From JBAZYK01 sp964582265 (lineage in GTDB: Bacteria > Patescibacteriota > Gracilibacteria > UBA1369): a DNA stretch of 64,000 bases. The notes under the pieces were generated by a model. That model did not search any database, was not told the DNA's origin, and worked only from the letters and a program-made list of their open reading frames with translations. The position numbers and the translations under genes are program-made. The stretch is taken from contig CAZOQT010000002.1 in the NCBI GenBank assembly GCA_964582265.1, positions 1 through 64,000 of the forward strand, read 5' to 3'. This document shows positions 43,989 to 52,558 of this stretch, piece after piece (position 1 is the stretch's first letter; each line of letters opens with the position of its first letter).

Positions 43989-44543
43989 ATGCCACATAAA
44001 GATTCAGAAAAATTAATTCGCGCTTTGATTGAACACATTGGCGAAGATCCGGAAAGGGAAGGCCTAAAGGATACGCCAAGACGTGTGATTGCGGCTTATG
44101 ATAAGCTTTTTGAAGGTTATAAAAAAAAGCCGGAAGATGTATTAACGGTTTTTGGGGATGAGCTTTATGATGAAATGATCGTGGTTAAAAATATTGAATT
44201 TTATTCGATGTGCGAACATCACATGATGCCTTTTTTTGGACAGGCGCACATAGGGTATATTCCCGATGGCAAAATTATTGGCCTTTCCAAATTACCAAGG
44301 CTGGTAGAAATTTACGCTCGTAGACTGCAAAATCAGGAACGACTCACTAATCAAATTGCTAAAGCTTTATACGAAATCTTAAAACCAAAAGGAGTAGGCG
44401 TAATTCTGGAAGCTAAACATTTTTGTATGATGGCGCGCGGAGTGGAAAAGCAAAACAGTGAAGTAACCACTTCTGCCTTAATTGGACTGTTTAAAAAAGA
44501 CTTGAATACCCGCGGCGAGTTTTTAAAGTTGGCGGGAAAATAA
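43989..44543 (+). CDS. folE: GTP cyclohydrolase I
   Basis: Zinc enzyme converting GTP to 7,8-dihydroneopterin triphosphate, the entry to folate and to queuosine/7-deazapurine synthesis. 184 residues. Zinc ligands Cys75, His78 ('SMCEHHMMPF') and Cys146 ('KHFCMMARG') are present, as is 'GLSKLPRLVEIYARRLQNQERLT'. Given queG nearby, the queuosine route is the more likely use; other folate genes are not in the window. Start ATG follows an A/T leader with no Shine-Dalgarno. Confidence 0.96.
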   Translation: MPHKDSEKLIRALIEHIGEDPEREGLKDTPRRVIAAYDKLFEGYKKKPEDVLTVFGDELYDEMIVVKNIEFYSMCEHHMMPFFGQAHIGYIPDGKIIGLSKLPRLVEIYARRLQNQERLTNQIAKALYEILKPKGVGVILEAKHFCMMARGVEKQNSEVTTSALIGLFKKDLNTRGEFLKLAGK

Positions 44544-44618
44544 ATTAAGCCAAGCCGATTTTAAGTAAAGCTTCCCGTTAAAGTTGATTCCTTTTAGAAC
44601 CACGATTAAGATGTGGAC

Positions 44619-45230
44619 ATGACTGCATTTTTGCCAAAATCAATTCAGAAATTAATCGAAGAATTTTCCAGACTACCAGGTGTTGGGCCAAAATCGGCAC
44701 AGCGCATGGCAATGCATTTGCTGTACAGCCCCGAAAGCAGAGTACAGCAACTTTCAGAGGCGGTTTCTAGTCTTAAAAAAGGCCTGGAATTCTGTAAATT
44801 TTGCTGGAACATAGCCGAGGGCGATCGCTGTCTGGTGTGCTTGGATCAAGCAAGGAATCAACATCAAATATGCGTCGTAGAAGAAGTACTGGACGTTGTG
44901 GCGCTAGAAAAAACTTTTGAATTTAGAGGGGTTTACCATGTCTTGCATGGAGTTTTGTCACCTGTTGATGGTATTGGGCCAGATCAACTTAAGGTGCAGG
45001 CCCTGGTGAACAGGCTTGATTTAGTTGAGGACAAATCACAAATCGAAGTAATTTTAGCAACTAATCCAAGTCTGGAAGGAGAAACCACAGCCATGTACTT
45101 AATGCGCTTATTAAAACCCATGGGTGTGCGCGTAACACGTATTGCGCGCGGACTACCTGCGGGAGGGGACTTGGATTATGCAGATGAAATGACCCTTTCT
45201 AAAGCAATGCAGGGGCGTCATGATTATTAA
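44619..45230 (+). CDS. recR: Recombination protein RecR
   Basis: RecFOR-pathway protein that loads RecA on gapped DNA. 203 residues from the ATG at 44619 (the frame has a GTG two codons upstream). The N-terminal HhH 'RLPGVGPKSAQRMAMHLL', four-Cys zinc finger 'CKFCWNIAEGDRCLVC' and Toprim segment 'CVVEEVLDVVALE' appear in the right order. Its end overlaps the convergent ispE stop by four bases. Confidence 0.96.
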   Translation: MTAFLPKSIQKLIEEFSRLPGVGPKSAQRMAMHLLYSPESRVQQLSEAVSSLKKGLEFCKFCWNIAEGDRCLVCLDQARNQHQICVVEEVLDVVALEKTFEFRGVYHVLHGVLSPVDGIGPDQLKVQALVNRLDLVEDKSQIEVILATNPSLEGETTAMYLMRLLKPMGVRVTRIARGLPAGGDLDYADEMTLSKAMQGRHDY

Positions 45231-46066
45231 ATCTCCCAGACTTTTCCTTTTGATTTTAATTTTTGTTGCGCCTGTTTCATGTTTTTTTTCGATTTAAAAG
45301 CAACAAACATTGCAGGACCTGCCCCAGAAACTTGCATTAATAATATATTGAATTTAGATAATTCCTTTTTAAAAGAGGCAATCTGCTTTTGGTACAGCAG
45401 GTCAAAATCATTTTCAAAAAGCTGCTCATTTACTTGTGATTTTGGACTTGTTTTGCTTTTTGGCACCGCACTTAATAATTCATAGGCATTCGCGGTAGAA
45501 ATTTTACGTGAATTCTTGGGTAAAAAAAGCAGGGTGTGTTTTAGTGACGATTTAATTTTTTTTAGTAAATTGGGGCTTCCTTTAAATTGTGAAATTTTTT
45601 CTCCAAAGTGGGTTCCAGCGGCGAGCCCACCTTTTAAAAAAAATGGACCATCCATCCCGATTTTGCAGGCTAAGTTTTGAAATTTCCGAGGAGATATTTT
45701 TAAATCATAAAGGTTATTTATGGCTTTGATGGTGGCAATAGCGTCGCTGGTGCCTCCACCTAAACCGGCAGTAACCGGAATGTTTTTTTTAAGAACTATT
45801 TTTAAACCGGCCTTTTTTAGCGAGGGATATTTCTCTTGTAGAATATTAAATGCCTTGATGATTGTGTTATTGCGCGAGATGCTAAGCTTATTTTTTTCTG
45901 ATCCTATGATTTTTAATTTTAACCCCGGGCTGCGCAATTTTAAAAAAGTGATTTCATCAAAAAGATTTACCTGCTGCATTACTGTGAAAATCTTATGATA
46001 GCCGGACTTGTCTTTTTTTAAGACCTTAAGCAAAAGATTGATTTTGGCGTAAGCTTTGACTTTCAT
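45227..46066 (-). CDS. ispE: 4-diphosphocytidyl-2-C-methyl-D-erythritol kinase
   Basis: GHMP kinase of the MEP isoprenoid pathway, phosphorylating CDP-ME. 279 residues. N-terminal 'AYAKINLLLKVL' and the ATP-binding GLGGGTSDA at 101-109 are the family motifs; the C-terminal 'SGAGPAMFVAF' is the third GHMP motif. It is 15 bases downstream of ispDF and part of one minus-strand unit with it. Confidence 0.94.
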   Translation of the reverse strand: MKVKAYAKINLLLKVLKKDKSGYHKIFTVMQQVNLFDEITFLKLRSPGLKLKIIGSEKNKLSISRNNTIIKAFNILQEKYPSLKKAGLKIVLKKNIPVTAGLGGGTSDAIATIKAINNLYDLKISPRKFQNLACKIGMDGPFFLKGGLAAGTHFGEKISQFKGSPNLLKKIKSSLKHTLLFLPKNSRKISTANAYELLSAVPKSKTSPKSQVNEQLFENDFDLLYQKQIASFKKELSKFNILLMQVSGAGPAMFVAFKSKKNMKQAQQKLKSKGKVWEI

Positions 46067-46081
46067 TTGATTGGTAAAAAT

Positions 46082-47317
46082 TTATTTACATTTTTGGAGC
46101 GAAACTATCGCCAAGCACTGTAGCCCTTGGCCTTTTCCAAAGGCGGTAAGATTTTTGCCGGTCGTGGCGGTTAGGCCTATGCGCGTGGGATCAATCCCGG
46201 TAATTTTAGCGAGGGAATTTTTTATTTGGGGGCTTAAGGCGTCCATTTTGGGTCTTCTACCTTCAACCATAAGCCCAATATTATTTAGGAAAAAACCTTT
46301 TTGTTGCATTTTTTTAAGGGCATTTTGCAGGTAAATTTTGCTATCTTTAATGTTTTTTTCTTTAAAAAGCGGCGTAGCAAAGTAGCCTAAAGACTTTTCG
46401 CCAAGTGCTTGTAAAATGGCATTACAAAGAGCATGGATAATCACGTCGCCGTCCGAGTCGGCATTTAGTTTTGGCGTGTTTTTAATTTTAACGCCGCCCA
46501 AAATTAAACCGTGATTTTTTTCTTCCGGGGTTGTATCGAATTCATGACTATCCTGGCCGATACCAACTAAATAATCTTTTGGAGCATCGCCAATTATGGC
46601 TTTAAGCTTATCATAATCCGCGGGGACAGTAATTTTAAAATTATTAGCAGAGGCCTGAATAAATTTTATTTTGACTGGTTTTTGATTCTGGAATTTTTTA
46701 TCTTTTAATAAATTTTCGATCAGACTGGCTTCATCCGTAAAAGTTAGCCGCTCTTTCTTTGCCTTATTTACTGCCATTGTAAGGATGCCGTATTTAAAAA
46801 CCTGGGGTGTTTGGGCGGCTCTTAAATTATCACGATTGTGAGTTTTAATGATAAAATCATTTTTAACTTCTTTAACCGTATCGGAAATTTTATGGCCACA
46901 AATTGCCGCTCCATGTTTTTGAGCAGCCCTGATGGTGGCAGAAATTTCCGCTTCTGTAACAAGAGGATTCGCCGCATTGTGAATTAAAATCAAATCTTCC
47001 GGAGATGGTGTTTTGTGGCGATTTTGGTTAGACGAGAGGGCTTTCAGGCCTTTCAACATGGAAGCTTGACGGGTTTTGCCGCCGATCAATAATCTACTAA
47101 CCTTTGGGAAATGGCTTTTTTTAAGCAACTTATTGATGGCCTTGAAATTTAAAAAATTTGACACTATAAATATTTGAGAAATTTCAGGATGGTCGTGGAT
47201 GGCCAAAATGGAATGGTATAAAAGGGGATGGCCAAGCACAGGCAAAAAAAGTTTATTTTTCCCGTAGCGAGCTGAGCTACCTGCGGCTAAGATAATGGCA
47301 TTTACTTGAAGTTTCAT
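46082..47317 (-). CDS. ispDF: Bifunctional IspD/IspF (MEP cytidylyltransferase / MEcPP synthase)
   Basis: Fusion of two MEP-pathway enzymes, 411 residues. IspD part (about 1-235): 'AIILAAGSSARYGKNKLFLPV' and 'LILIHNAANPLVTEAEI' are the CTP-binding motifs, with the RAAQTPQVFKY element. IspF part (about 250-411): 'GIGQDSHEF' with the metal-binding Asp and His, 'LGGVKI', 'NADSDGDVIIHALCNA' and the C-terminal 'IGLTATTGKNL' motif. The typical LGHSDGDV of IspF reads LNADSDGDV, so the zinc-site His of that loop is not present. With ispE and dxr nearby, four pathway enzymes are clustered. Confidence 0.93.
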   Translation of the reverse strand: MKLQVNAIILAAGSSARYGKNKLFLPVLGHPLLYHSILAIHDHPEISQIFIVSNFLNFKAINKLLKKSHFPKVSRLLIGGKTRQASMLKGLKALSSNQNRHKTPSPEDLILIHNAANPLVTEAEISATIRAAQKHGAAICGHKISDTVKEVKNDFIIKTHNRDNLRAAQTPQVFKYGILTMAVNKAKKERLTFTDEASLIENLLKDKKFQNQKPVKIKFIQASANNFKITVPADYDKLKAIIGDAPKDYLVGIGQDSHEFDTTPEEKNHGLILGGVKIKNTPKLNADSDGDVIIHALCNAILQALGEKSLGYFATPLFKEKNIKDSKIYLQNALKKMQQKGFFLNNIGLMVEGRRPKMDALSPQIKNSLAKITGIDPTRIGLTATTGKNLTAFGKGQGLQCLAIVSLQKCK

Positions 47318-47338
47318 ATGTTAACTAAATTAATTTGC

Positions 47339-47695
47339 ATGGAAGAACTTAACGTTGGACAGGAGGACTTGGATTTTTATAAGACGGTCGCAAAAAATGA
47401 GGCTTGTGAACTAAATGAAAGGCTGATAACTCTGGAGGCCAAGGAACTCTGTAGGAATCCTCATCAAGTCACTCCGCGTTGTGCTGAAATCAGAAATATG
47501 CGAACTTTTATAAATGAACTCAATGGGCATGGTGAAGATTTAAATTTAGAAGATCTCCTGGAAATAATGGATGACTTGGTAACACTAAGATCCCGGATAG
47601 AAGGCTTGGAGGCTGACCCTAATTATGCCGGCAAATCTGGAGAGATCGCCCGCGAGTTGGCTCAACAGGTAACAAACGCTATTTTTGAGCAATAA
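47339..47695 (+). CDS. Hypothetical protein, 118 aa
   Basis: Unrecognised, acidic, helical protein with a Leu-rich middle and Asp/Glu clusters. Starts at ATG 47339; in-frame starts at 47318 and 47306 would overlap the divergent ispDF start. Its end overlaps the 3' end of dxr on the other strand by 17 bases. The frame is clean and its base composition is like its neighbours. Confidence 0.6.
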   Translation: MEELNVGQEDLDFYKTVAKNEACELNERLITLEAKELCRNPHQVTPRCAEIRNMRTFINELNGHGEDLNLEDLLEIMDDLVTLRSRIEGLEADPNYAGKSGEIARELAQQVTNAIFEQ

Positions 47696-48770
47696 TAATT
47701 TCATCGTAAATTTCTAAAAATTTAATTTTATTATTAAGAAATTTTTGGATAGCTTTCTCGTTAGCTGTGATTAATTTTTTTGCTGCTAAAGGCCCTCGCT
47801 GAGCAAATTTAAGAACCAATTCCGGCCCCTTTAAAACAGACAAATCCGGCTTTGAAAATCTAAGGCCAGTTAACTGTTCAAAATCTAAATGTGCCCAATT
47901 ATTCGATAACCGTTCGGGATAACTTAACGCATAACTGATTGGCAGCCGCATGTCTGAAGCGGCCATTTGGGCCTTAATGCCGCCATCTTTAAACACCACA
48001 AAAGAGTGGACAATACTTTCGGGATGGATCAATATCTCGACCTGATTTTGATTTAAATTAAATAAATGCATGGCTTCTATTTTTTCGAAACCTTTATTCA
48101 TGAGGGTTGCAGAATCTATGCTGATTTTTGCTCCCATTTTCCAAGTGGGATGATTAAGCGCCTGATCTGGGGTGACATTTTCAAGCTCTGCCTTTGACTT
48201 TCCATAAAATGGGCCGCCAGAACAAGTTAATATAATTTTTTTTATATTTTTTGGGTCTTCACCCTGCAAACATTGAAATATGGCGGAATGTTCGGAATCG
48301 ATTGGGATAATTTGAACTTTATTTTTGTGGGCAAGCGTCATGATTTTTTTTCCTTCGGCGACAATAAGTTCCTTGGTGCCAAGTGCAATTTTTTTGTGAG
48401 TTTTAATCGCTTTGATTAAGGCTGAAAGGGAAGATAATCCGCTACTCACAAATACTACCTTGTGTACTTTGGGGTTACCTGCAATTGCTTCGACCCCACC
48501 AGCCCCGGACAAAACCTCCGTTTGTGAGGTGGAGGGGAGTAATGCGCGTATCTTTTTTGCAGCTGCGCTATCAAAAACAGCCACGAACTGTGGCTTAAAT
48601 TCCTTAATTTGCTTAATTAAAAGGTCGACATTTGTGTTTGCTGCGAGTGCAAAAATTTTAAAACGACTTGGATTTGCACGAACAATATCCAACGTTTGCT
48701 GGCCCAAAGAGCCAGTCGATCCAATAACTGTTAGAAGCTCTAAATTGGAGCCTCTGCTGCCTTTTTTCAT
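47679..48770 (-). CDS. dxr: 1-deoxy-D-xylulose 5-phosphate reductoisomerase
   Basis: NADPH-dependent enzyme forming MEP, the committed step of the MEP pathway. 363 residues. N-terminal 'VIGSTGSLGQQTLDIV' NADPH motif, 'ALGTKELIVAEG', 'IPIDSEHSAIFQCLQG' with metal-binding Asp and Glu, and 'GGPF.....' all in order, followed by 'HPTWKMGAKISIDSATLMNKGFE'. Slightly short compared with ~385-400 residues, mainly at the C-terminus. Same strand as ispDF and ispE but separated by the plus-strand 118-aa gene. Confidence 0.95.
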   Translation of the reverse strand: MKKGSRGSNLELLTVIGSTGSLGQQTLDIVRANPSRFKIFALAANTNVDLLIKQIKEFKPQFVAVFDSAAAKKIRALLPSTSQTEVLSGAGGVEAIAGNPKVHKVVFVSSGLSSLSALIKAIKTHKKIALGTKELIVAEGKKIMTLAHKNKVQIIPIDSEHSAIFQCLQGEDPKNIKKIILTCSGGPFYGKSKAELENVTPDQALNHPTWKMGAKISIDSATLMNKGFEKIEAMHLFNLNQNQVEILIHPESIVHSFVVFKDGGIKAQMAASDMRLPISYALSYPERLSNNWAHLDFEQLTGLRFSKPDLSVLKGPELVLKFAQRGPLAAKKLITANEKAIQKFLNNKIKFLEIYDEIIIAQK

Positions 48771-48831
48771 TTGTAAAGAATGATCAAAGTGGCTTTATTA
48801 TAAGTTTTTTTGCTTTCTTGTCTAGTTTATG

Positions 48832-48860
48832 TTGACTTGAAAGCCTATTTTGTTTATTAT
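48832..48860 (+). promoter_or_regulatory. Promoter for infC-rpmI-rplT
   Basis: TTGACT, 17 bp, TATTAT. The predicted start of transcription is near 48867, about 37 bases before the AUU start of infC. Confidence 0.65.
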
Positions 48861-48903
48861 CCACAAGCCTTCTAGCGCATTTTTAGATATTAATTTCTAA
48901 AGT

Positions 48904-49413
48904 ATTAGTAAAAATCTTCGCATAAACAGGCAAATTCGCGTTCCTAATGTTCGTCTTATTGATGAGGCGGACAACCAGTTGGGGCTTAAAACTCTGGAAG
49001 AAGCCTTGCAACTTGCGGCGGAAAGTGGACTTGATCTGGTTGAGGTTGCACCTCAAGCTAACCCCCCTGTGTGCAAGATATTGGACTTTGGAAAGTACCA
49101 ATATCGACAACGAAAGATCGAGCAAAAACATAAAAGAATGCAGAAACAGGCCGAAATGAAAGGTCTCCGCCTGAGTCTGCGTATAGATAAGCACGATCTG
49201 GACACCAAAGTACGCCAAGCGCGTGGCTTTCTGGAGGACAGGAATAGCGTTAAAGTGACCCTTATTTTTAAGGGCAGAGAAGCGTCTCATGCTGAACTTG
49301 GTAAAGAAAAACTGGTGTATTTTATAGAGAACTTAAAGGAAGTAGCACAGGTAGAAGAGCAGCCAAAGAGACAAGGAAATTCTATGTTTATGGTTTTAAC
49401 TCCACTTAAATAA
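48904..49413 (+). CDS. infC: Translation initiation factor IF-3 with AUU start
   Basis: IF-3 monitors initiator tRNA and keeps subunits apart. Homology requires the N-terminal 'RINRQIRVPNVRLIDEADNQLG' region, which begins before any ATG, GTG or TTG: the first such codon is TTG at 48979, inside the conserved region, and an in-frame TAA sits at 48898. The only fitting start is ATT at 48904, two codons after that stop, giving 169 residues. An AUU start is the classic self-regulated infC start in E. coli. Later motifs: 'LDLVEVAPQANPPVCKILDFGKY' and 'VKVTLIFKGREASH'. First gene of the infC-rpmI-rplT operon. Confidence 0.93.
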   Translation: MSKNLRINRQIRVPNVRLIDEADNQLGLKTLEEALQLAAESGLDLVEVAPQANPPVCKILDFGKYQYRQRKIEQKHKRMQKQAEMKGLRLSLRIDKHDLDTKVRQARGFLEDRNSVKVTLIFKGREASHAELGKEKLVYFIENLKEVAQVEEQPKRQGNSMFMVLTPLK

Positions 49414-49422
49414 CTAAAAAAC

Positions 49423-49617
49423 ATGAAACTTAAATCACACAGCGCGAGCAAAAAGCGCGTTAAAATAAGTGCAAAAGGTAAGCTGAGTTTTCAAAAATCA
49501 GCAAAAAAACATTTGCTTACAAACAAATCAAAACGCCAAAAGAAGGCTTTTAAGGATGGTAAACCTTTGACCTTAAGAGCAACCAGGAACTTCAAGAGAC
49601 TTCTTCCTTACGCATAA
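49423..49617 (+). CDS. rpmI: 50S ribosomal protein L35
   Basis: 64-residue basic protein, typical L35 (KLKSHSASKKR start, 'KKHLLTNKSKRQKK' middle). It lies 9 bases after infC and 24 bases before rplT in the conserved operon order. Confidence 0.97.
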   Translation: MKLKSHSASKKRVKISAKGKLSFQKSAKKHLLTNKSKRQKKAFKDGKPLTLRATRNFKRLLPYA

Positions 49618-49641
49618 TTTAAATCTTTATAAAAATTAGTC

Positions 49642-49989
49642 ATGACTCGTATTAAACGTGGCGTTGCATCTCATCGCCGACATAAAAGGTTACTTAAGGG
49701 CACAAAAGGTTACAAGAACCTTGCAACCCGCACAGTAAAATGGGCAAAAAATGCCACACACAAAGCTGGACAAAACAGTTACAAAGGCCGCAAACTCCGT
49801 CGTCGTGATTTCCGCTCACTTTGGATTACACGTATCAACGCTGCGTGCCGTGAAGCAGGAGTTACTTATAGCCGTTTGATGAGCGCTTTACTAAAAGCAA
49901 AAATCAAGGTTGATAGAAAAATCTTGGCTGAACTTGCTGTTAACAATCCAGAAGTATTCAACAAATATTTGGAGATTGCGAAGAGCTAA
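49642..49989 (+). CDS. rplT: 50S ribosomal protein L20
   Basis: 115 residues with 'TRIKRGVASHRRHKRLLKGTKGY' opening, characteristic of L20, and 'RLRRRDFRSLWITRINAACRE' type middle. In many bacteria L20 represses its own operon by binding mRNA; no clear binding structure is visible here. Terminator follows at 50028. Confidence 0.97.
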   Translation: MTRIKRGVASHRRHKRLLKGTKGYKNLATRTVKWAKNATHKAGQNSYKGRKLRRRDFRSLWITRINAACREAGVTYSRLMSALLKAKIKVDRKILAELAVNNPEVFNKYLEIAKS

Positions 49990-50027
49990 TCAGTAGTTGT
50001 CGGAGGAAAAGAACGATTAATGTAAAT

Positions 50028-50058
50028 AAAAAGCTGCGGTAAAACTGCAGCTTTTTTT
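50028..50058 (+). terminator. Rho-independent terminator of infC-rpmI-rplT
   Basis: AAAAAGCTGC pairs with GCAGCTTTTT across a GGTAAAACT loop, followed by seven Ts in total. The strongest terminator in the window. Confidence 0.85.
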
Positions 50059-50067
50059 GTATCGTAA

Positions 50068-50343
50068 TTATCCAATATTAAAATCCTCGTAAATTTTAAT
50101 CGGTAGAGTCGTAAACTCTACTTCTATATTTGTAACGTTGGCTTGAGCCGGACCTTTTTTGCACCACTCAATAAACTCACGCAAAGAGTCCTCTGGCCCC
50201 TGCGCAAGCGCCTCCACAGAGCCATCCGGGAGGTTTTTGACCCAGCCTTTTAAGCCAAGCTCCTGCGCTTTTTCCTGCGCCTCTGCGCGATAGAATACAC
50301 CCTGGACGCGGCCAAAAATATTAAGGTGAACCTCTTTGAACAT
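50068..50343 (-). CDS. acyP: Acylphosphatase
   Basis: 91-residue enzyme that hydrolyses acyl phosphates. 'RVQGVFYRAEAQ' with catalytic Arg19 and 'GWVKNLPDGSVE' with Asn37 match the family. Lies ten bases from the cyclophilin gene on the same strand. Confidence 0.95.
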   Translation of the reverse strand: MFKEVHLNIFGRVQGVFYRAEAQEKAQELGLKGWVKNLPDGSVEALAQGPEDSLREFIEWCKKGPAQANVTNIEVEFTTLPIKIYEDFNIG

Positions 50344-50353
50344 GAATTTTGAA

Positions 50354-51130
50354 TTATTTTTCTTCTGTGGCTGACTCGAACTTGGTTATTGTAATTGATT
50401 TAACATTAACAATTTGGCTTGGGTGCTCGGTGCCTTCGACTTCCAGATTTTGAATAGCCTCAGCCACTTCCATGCCTTCATAAACCTGGCCAATTGGGGA
50501 ATATTTCCCATCCAAAAAAGATGTGCCCTGCTTGTTTGTGACAATAAAAAATTGGCTACCAATAGAAACCGGAGCCATTGTTTTGGCCATGGAAACAGTA
50601 CCGTAAAGGTGCACGATTTCTTTTACAATCTCGTTAGGAAGATCGTTTCCCAATCCCTTGTAGCTGTAGCCGCCTGTTCCGTTACCGTTGGTAAAATCGC
50701 CAGTTTGAATCATAAAATCCTTAACCACGCGATGAAAAGGCACATTGGTGTATTTCTTAGCCTTAGCAAGTTCAATAAAATTTTTGGTGAGTTCAGGCAC
50801 TTGCTTTACAAAAAGTTTCATTTTCATTGTGCCGAAATCGGTATCGATTATCGCGATTGTGTCGCCTTTCTGAGGAGGGAAAAGTTGTGGACGTTGTTTG
50901 ATCATGTCAGGTGAATATTTAAGAATAGTAGTTTGAATTTGAGGAGAGGCCTCTGGAGAAAGTGACTTTTGAATCTCTGATGAGTTTTGGGTATTAACAG
51001 CATTATTCTGGCCGGTTGTTTGAGTGTTAACAGGTGAGTCCTGAGTAGAACAACCAGACAAAAAGAGAGCCGTTAAAATCGCACTTGCGATGAAAATATT
51101 TTTTGATGTTTGTGCCGATTTTTTTTGCAT
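50354..51130 (-). CDS. Cyclophilin-type peptidyl-prolyl isomerase lipoprotein
   Basis: 258 residues. N-terminal lipoprotein signal (hydrophobic stretch, lipobox LSGC, Cys27), a Gln/Asn/Ser-rich linker, then a cyclophilin domain from about 85: 'FHRVVKDFMIQTGDFTNGNGTGGYSY', 'GTVSMAKTMAP', 'GSQFFIVTN' and 'LDGKYSPIGQVYEGMEV'. Expected to fold proteins outside the membrane. The catalytic Arg of FHR is present; 'FFI' replaces the more usual 'FFI/TNA' stretch without loss of motif. Confidence 0.93.
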   Translation of the reverse strand: MQKKSAQTSKNIFIASAILTALFLSGCSTQDSPVNTQTTGQNNAVNTQNSSEIQKSLSPEASPQIQTTILKYSPDMIKQRPQLFPPQKGDTIAIIDTDFGTMKMKLFVKQVPELTKNFIELAKAKKYTNVPFHRVVKDFMIQTGDFTNGNGTGGYSYKGLGNDLPNEIVKEIVHLYGTVSMAKTMAPVSIGSQFFIVTNKQGTSFLDGKYSPIGQVYEGMEVAEAIQNLEVEGTEHPSQIVNVKSITITKFESATEEK

Positions 51131-51259
51131 ATTGGGTTTTGTTAATTTGTTGATTTTTGAGGGGAGGCTTTGCCTGCTTAAACTTGCCCTTTTGGCTTAA
51201 ATTTGCTATCTTTTGGCCTGTTAGAAGCAGGCAATTTGCGCCTAAGCGACAATGAACCT

Positions 51260-52540
51260 ATGAAAAAATTCTTCAAACAGACAGTCTTTGGGATCTTATT
51301 TTTTTTGACGCGTGTGCGCGTAAAAAGATTGCGCCCGTTTATTATAGGCGTTACTGGTTCAGTTGGCAAAACCAGTACAAAGGATGCAATTTATACCATA
51401 CTTAAAACACGTTACAACATCTTGCGAAATGAAAAAAGTTTTAATACGGAATTTGGCCTACCCCTGGCTATTTTAGAGCAGCCCTCCGGTTTTTCTTCCA
51501 TGGTTGATTGGGCTAAAATTCTTTTGGCTAGTGTGGGGAAAGCTTTTTTTGGCGGGCGACATTTACAAATGATGGTTTTAGAAATGGGGGTGGATAAACC
51601 AGGGGATATGGACTTACTGCTAAAGTTGGTCAATCCCCAAATTGGCGTAATGACTGCGATTAAACCTGTTCATTTAGCCCCAGGGCAGTTTAAAGATCTG
51701 GATGATATTTTTTTGGAAAAGGTGAAGCTGGTTAACCAACTACCACAAAAGGGCTATGCGATCTTAAACGCGGATGATCCGATGATTGTGTCCCTGTATA
51801 ACAAATTGGAATGTAAAAAATTATTTTATGGTTTTTCGGAGGTGGCTGAATTGAAAGTCATTACGCTGGAAAGTACAAATATAGGCATCAGATTCACGAT
51901 ATCTTACAAAGAGGCTGTGCAGATTTGTGAGTTTAATTTACCAGGCAGGTTTCAAATTTATGTAATTTTGCCGGCGATTGCCGTGGCACTAACCCAGGGT
52001 TTTACATTGCAAGAAGCGTGTGAGGCGCTACAAAACTATAAGCTGCCACCGGGCAGAATGAATTTAATTGAAGGAGTGAATGACTCCACGATAATCGATA
52101 GCTCGTATAATGCTTCGCCCGAGGCCACCAAGGAGGCTTTGCGGGTTTTGTCTGATTTCCCGGGAAAGCGTAAAATTGCGGTGCTTGGTAGCATGAACGA
52201 GTTAGGGCAATCTGCGGAAAAATATCATCGAGAGTTGGGCAAAGAGGCAGCTTTGTTGGTGCATTTTTTGTTTACTGTGGGAGAACAAGCGGAATGGGTT
52301 TTTGATGAAGCTGCGCGAAATGGGCTATTATTAAACCCGTCGACTGATGCTATAAGGCACTTTAAAACAGTTGAAGAGGCTGCTCATTTTTTAAAAACTT
52401 TTTTGCAAAAAGATGATATTATGCTGGTGAAAGGATCCCAGAATAATGTGCGTCTGGAAAAGTTGATTGCGGCTTTAATGTTGCATCCGGAAGAGGCAAA
52501 AGAAAGTCTGGTAAGACAGGATAGACTTTGGCAAAAATAG
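51260..52540 (+). CDS. MurF-like ligase (UDP-MurNAc-tripeptide--D-Ala-D-Ala ligase type)
   Basis: 426 residues. P-loop 'GVTGSVGKTSTKDAI' at 30-44, 'FNTEFGLPLAILE', 'MVLEMGVDKPGDM', the Mur central domain 'LNADDPMI' and C-terminal 'DSSYNASPEATKEAL' followed by 'VLGSMNELGQSAEKYH' are the MurF motifs. The normal N-terminal UDP-binding domain is absent; a short basic hydrophobic segment (FGILFFLTRVR near 10-20) stands there instead. It may be a true MurF variant or a MurF-related amide ligase (CapB-like). ATG 51260 used; a TTG at 51203 is in frame but precedes no conserved sequence. Confidence 0.8.
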   Translation: MKKFFKQTVFGILFFLTRVRVKRLRPFIIGVTGSVGKTSTKDAIYTILKTRYNILRNEKSFNTEFGLPLAILEQPSGFSSMVDWAKILLASVGKAFFGGRHLQMMVLEMGVDKPGDMDLLLKLVNPQIGVMTAIKPVHLAPGQFKDLDDIFLEKVKLVNQLPQKGYAILNADDPMIVSLYNKLECKKLFYGFSEVAELKVITLESTNIGIRFTISYKEAVQICEFNLPGRFQIYVILPAIAVALTQGFTLQEACEALQNYKLPPGRMNLIEGVNDSTIIDSSYNASPEATKEALRVLSDFPGKRKIAVLGSMNELGQSAEKYHRELGKEAALLVHFLFTVGEQAEWVFDEAARNGLLLNPSTDAIRHFKTVEEAAHFLKTFLQKDDIMLVKGSQNNVRLEKLIAALMLHPEEAKESLVRQDRLWQK

Positions 52541-52558
52541 GAGATTAATTATTTTAAA

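Noticed and set aside
48979..49413. infC starting at the TTG at 48979
   Set aside because: It would remove the conserved first 25 residues of IF-3 that are encoded in frame upstream.
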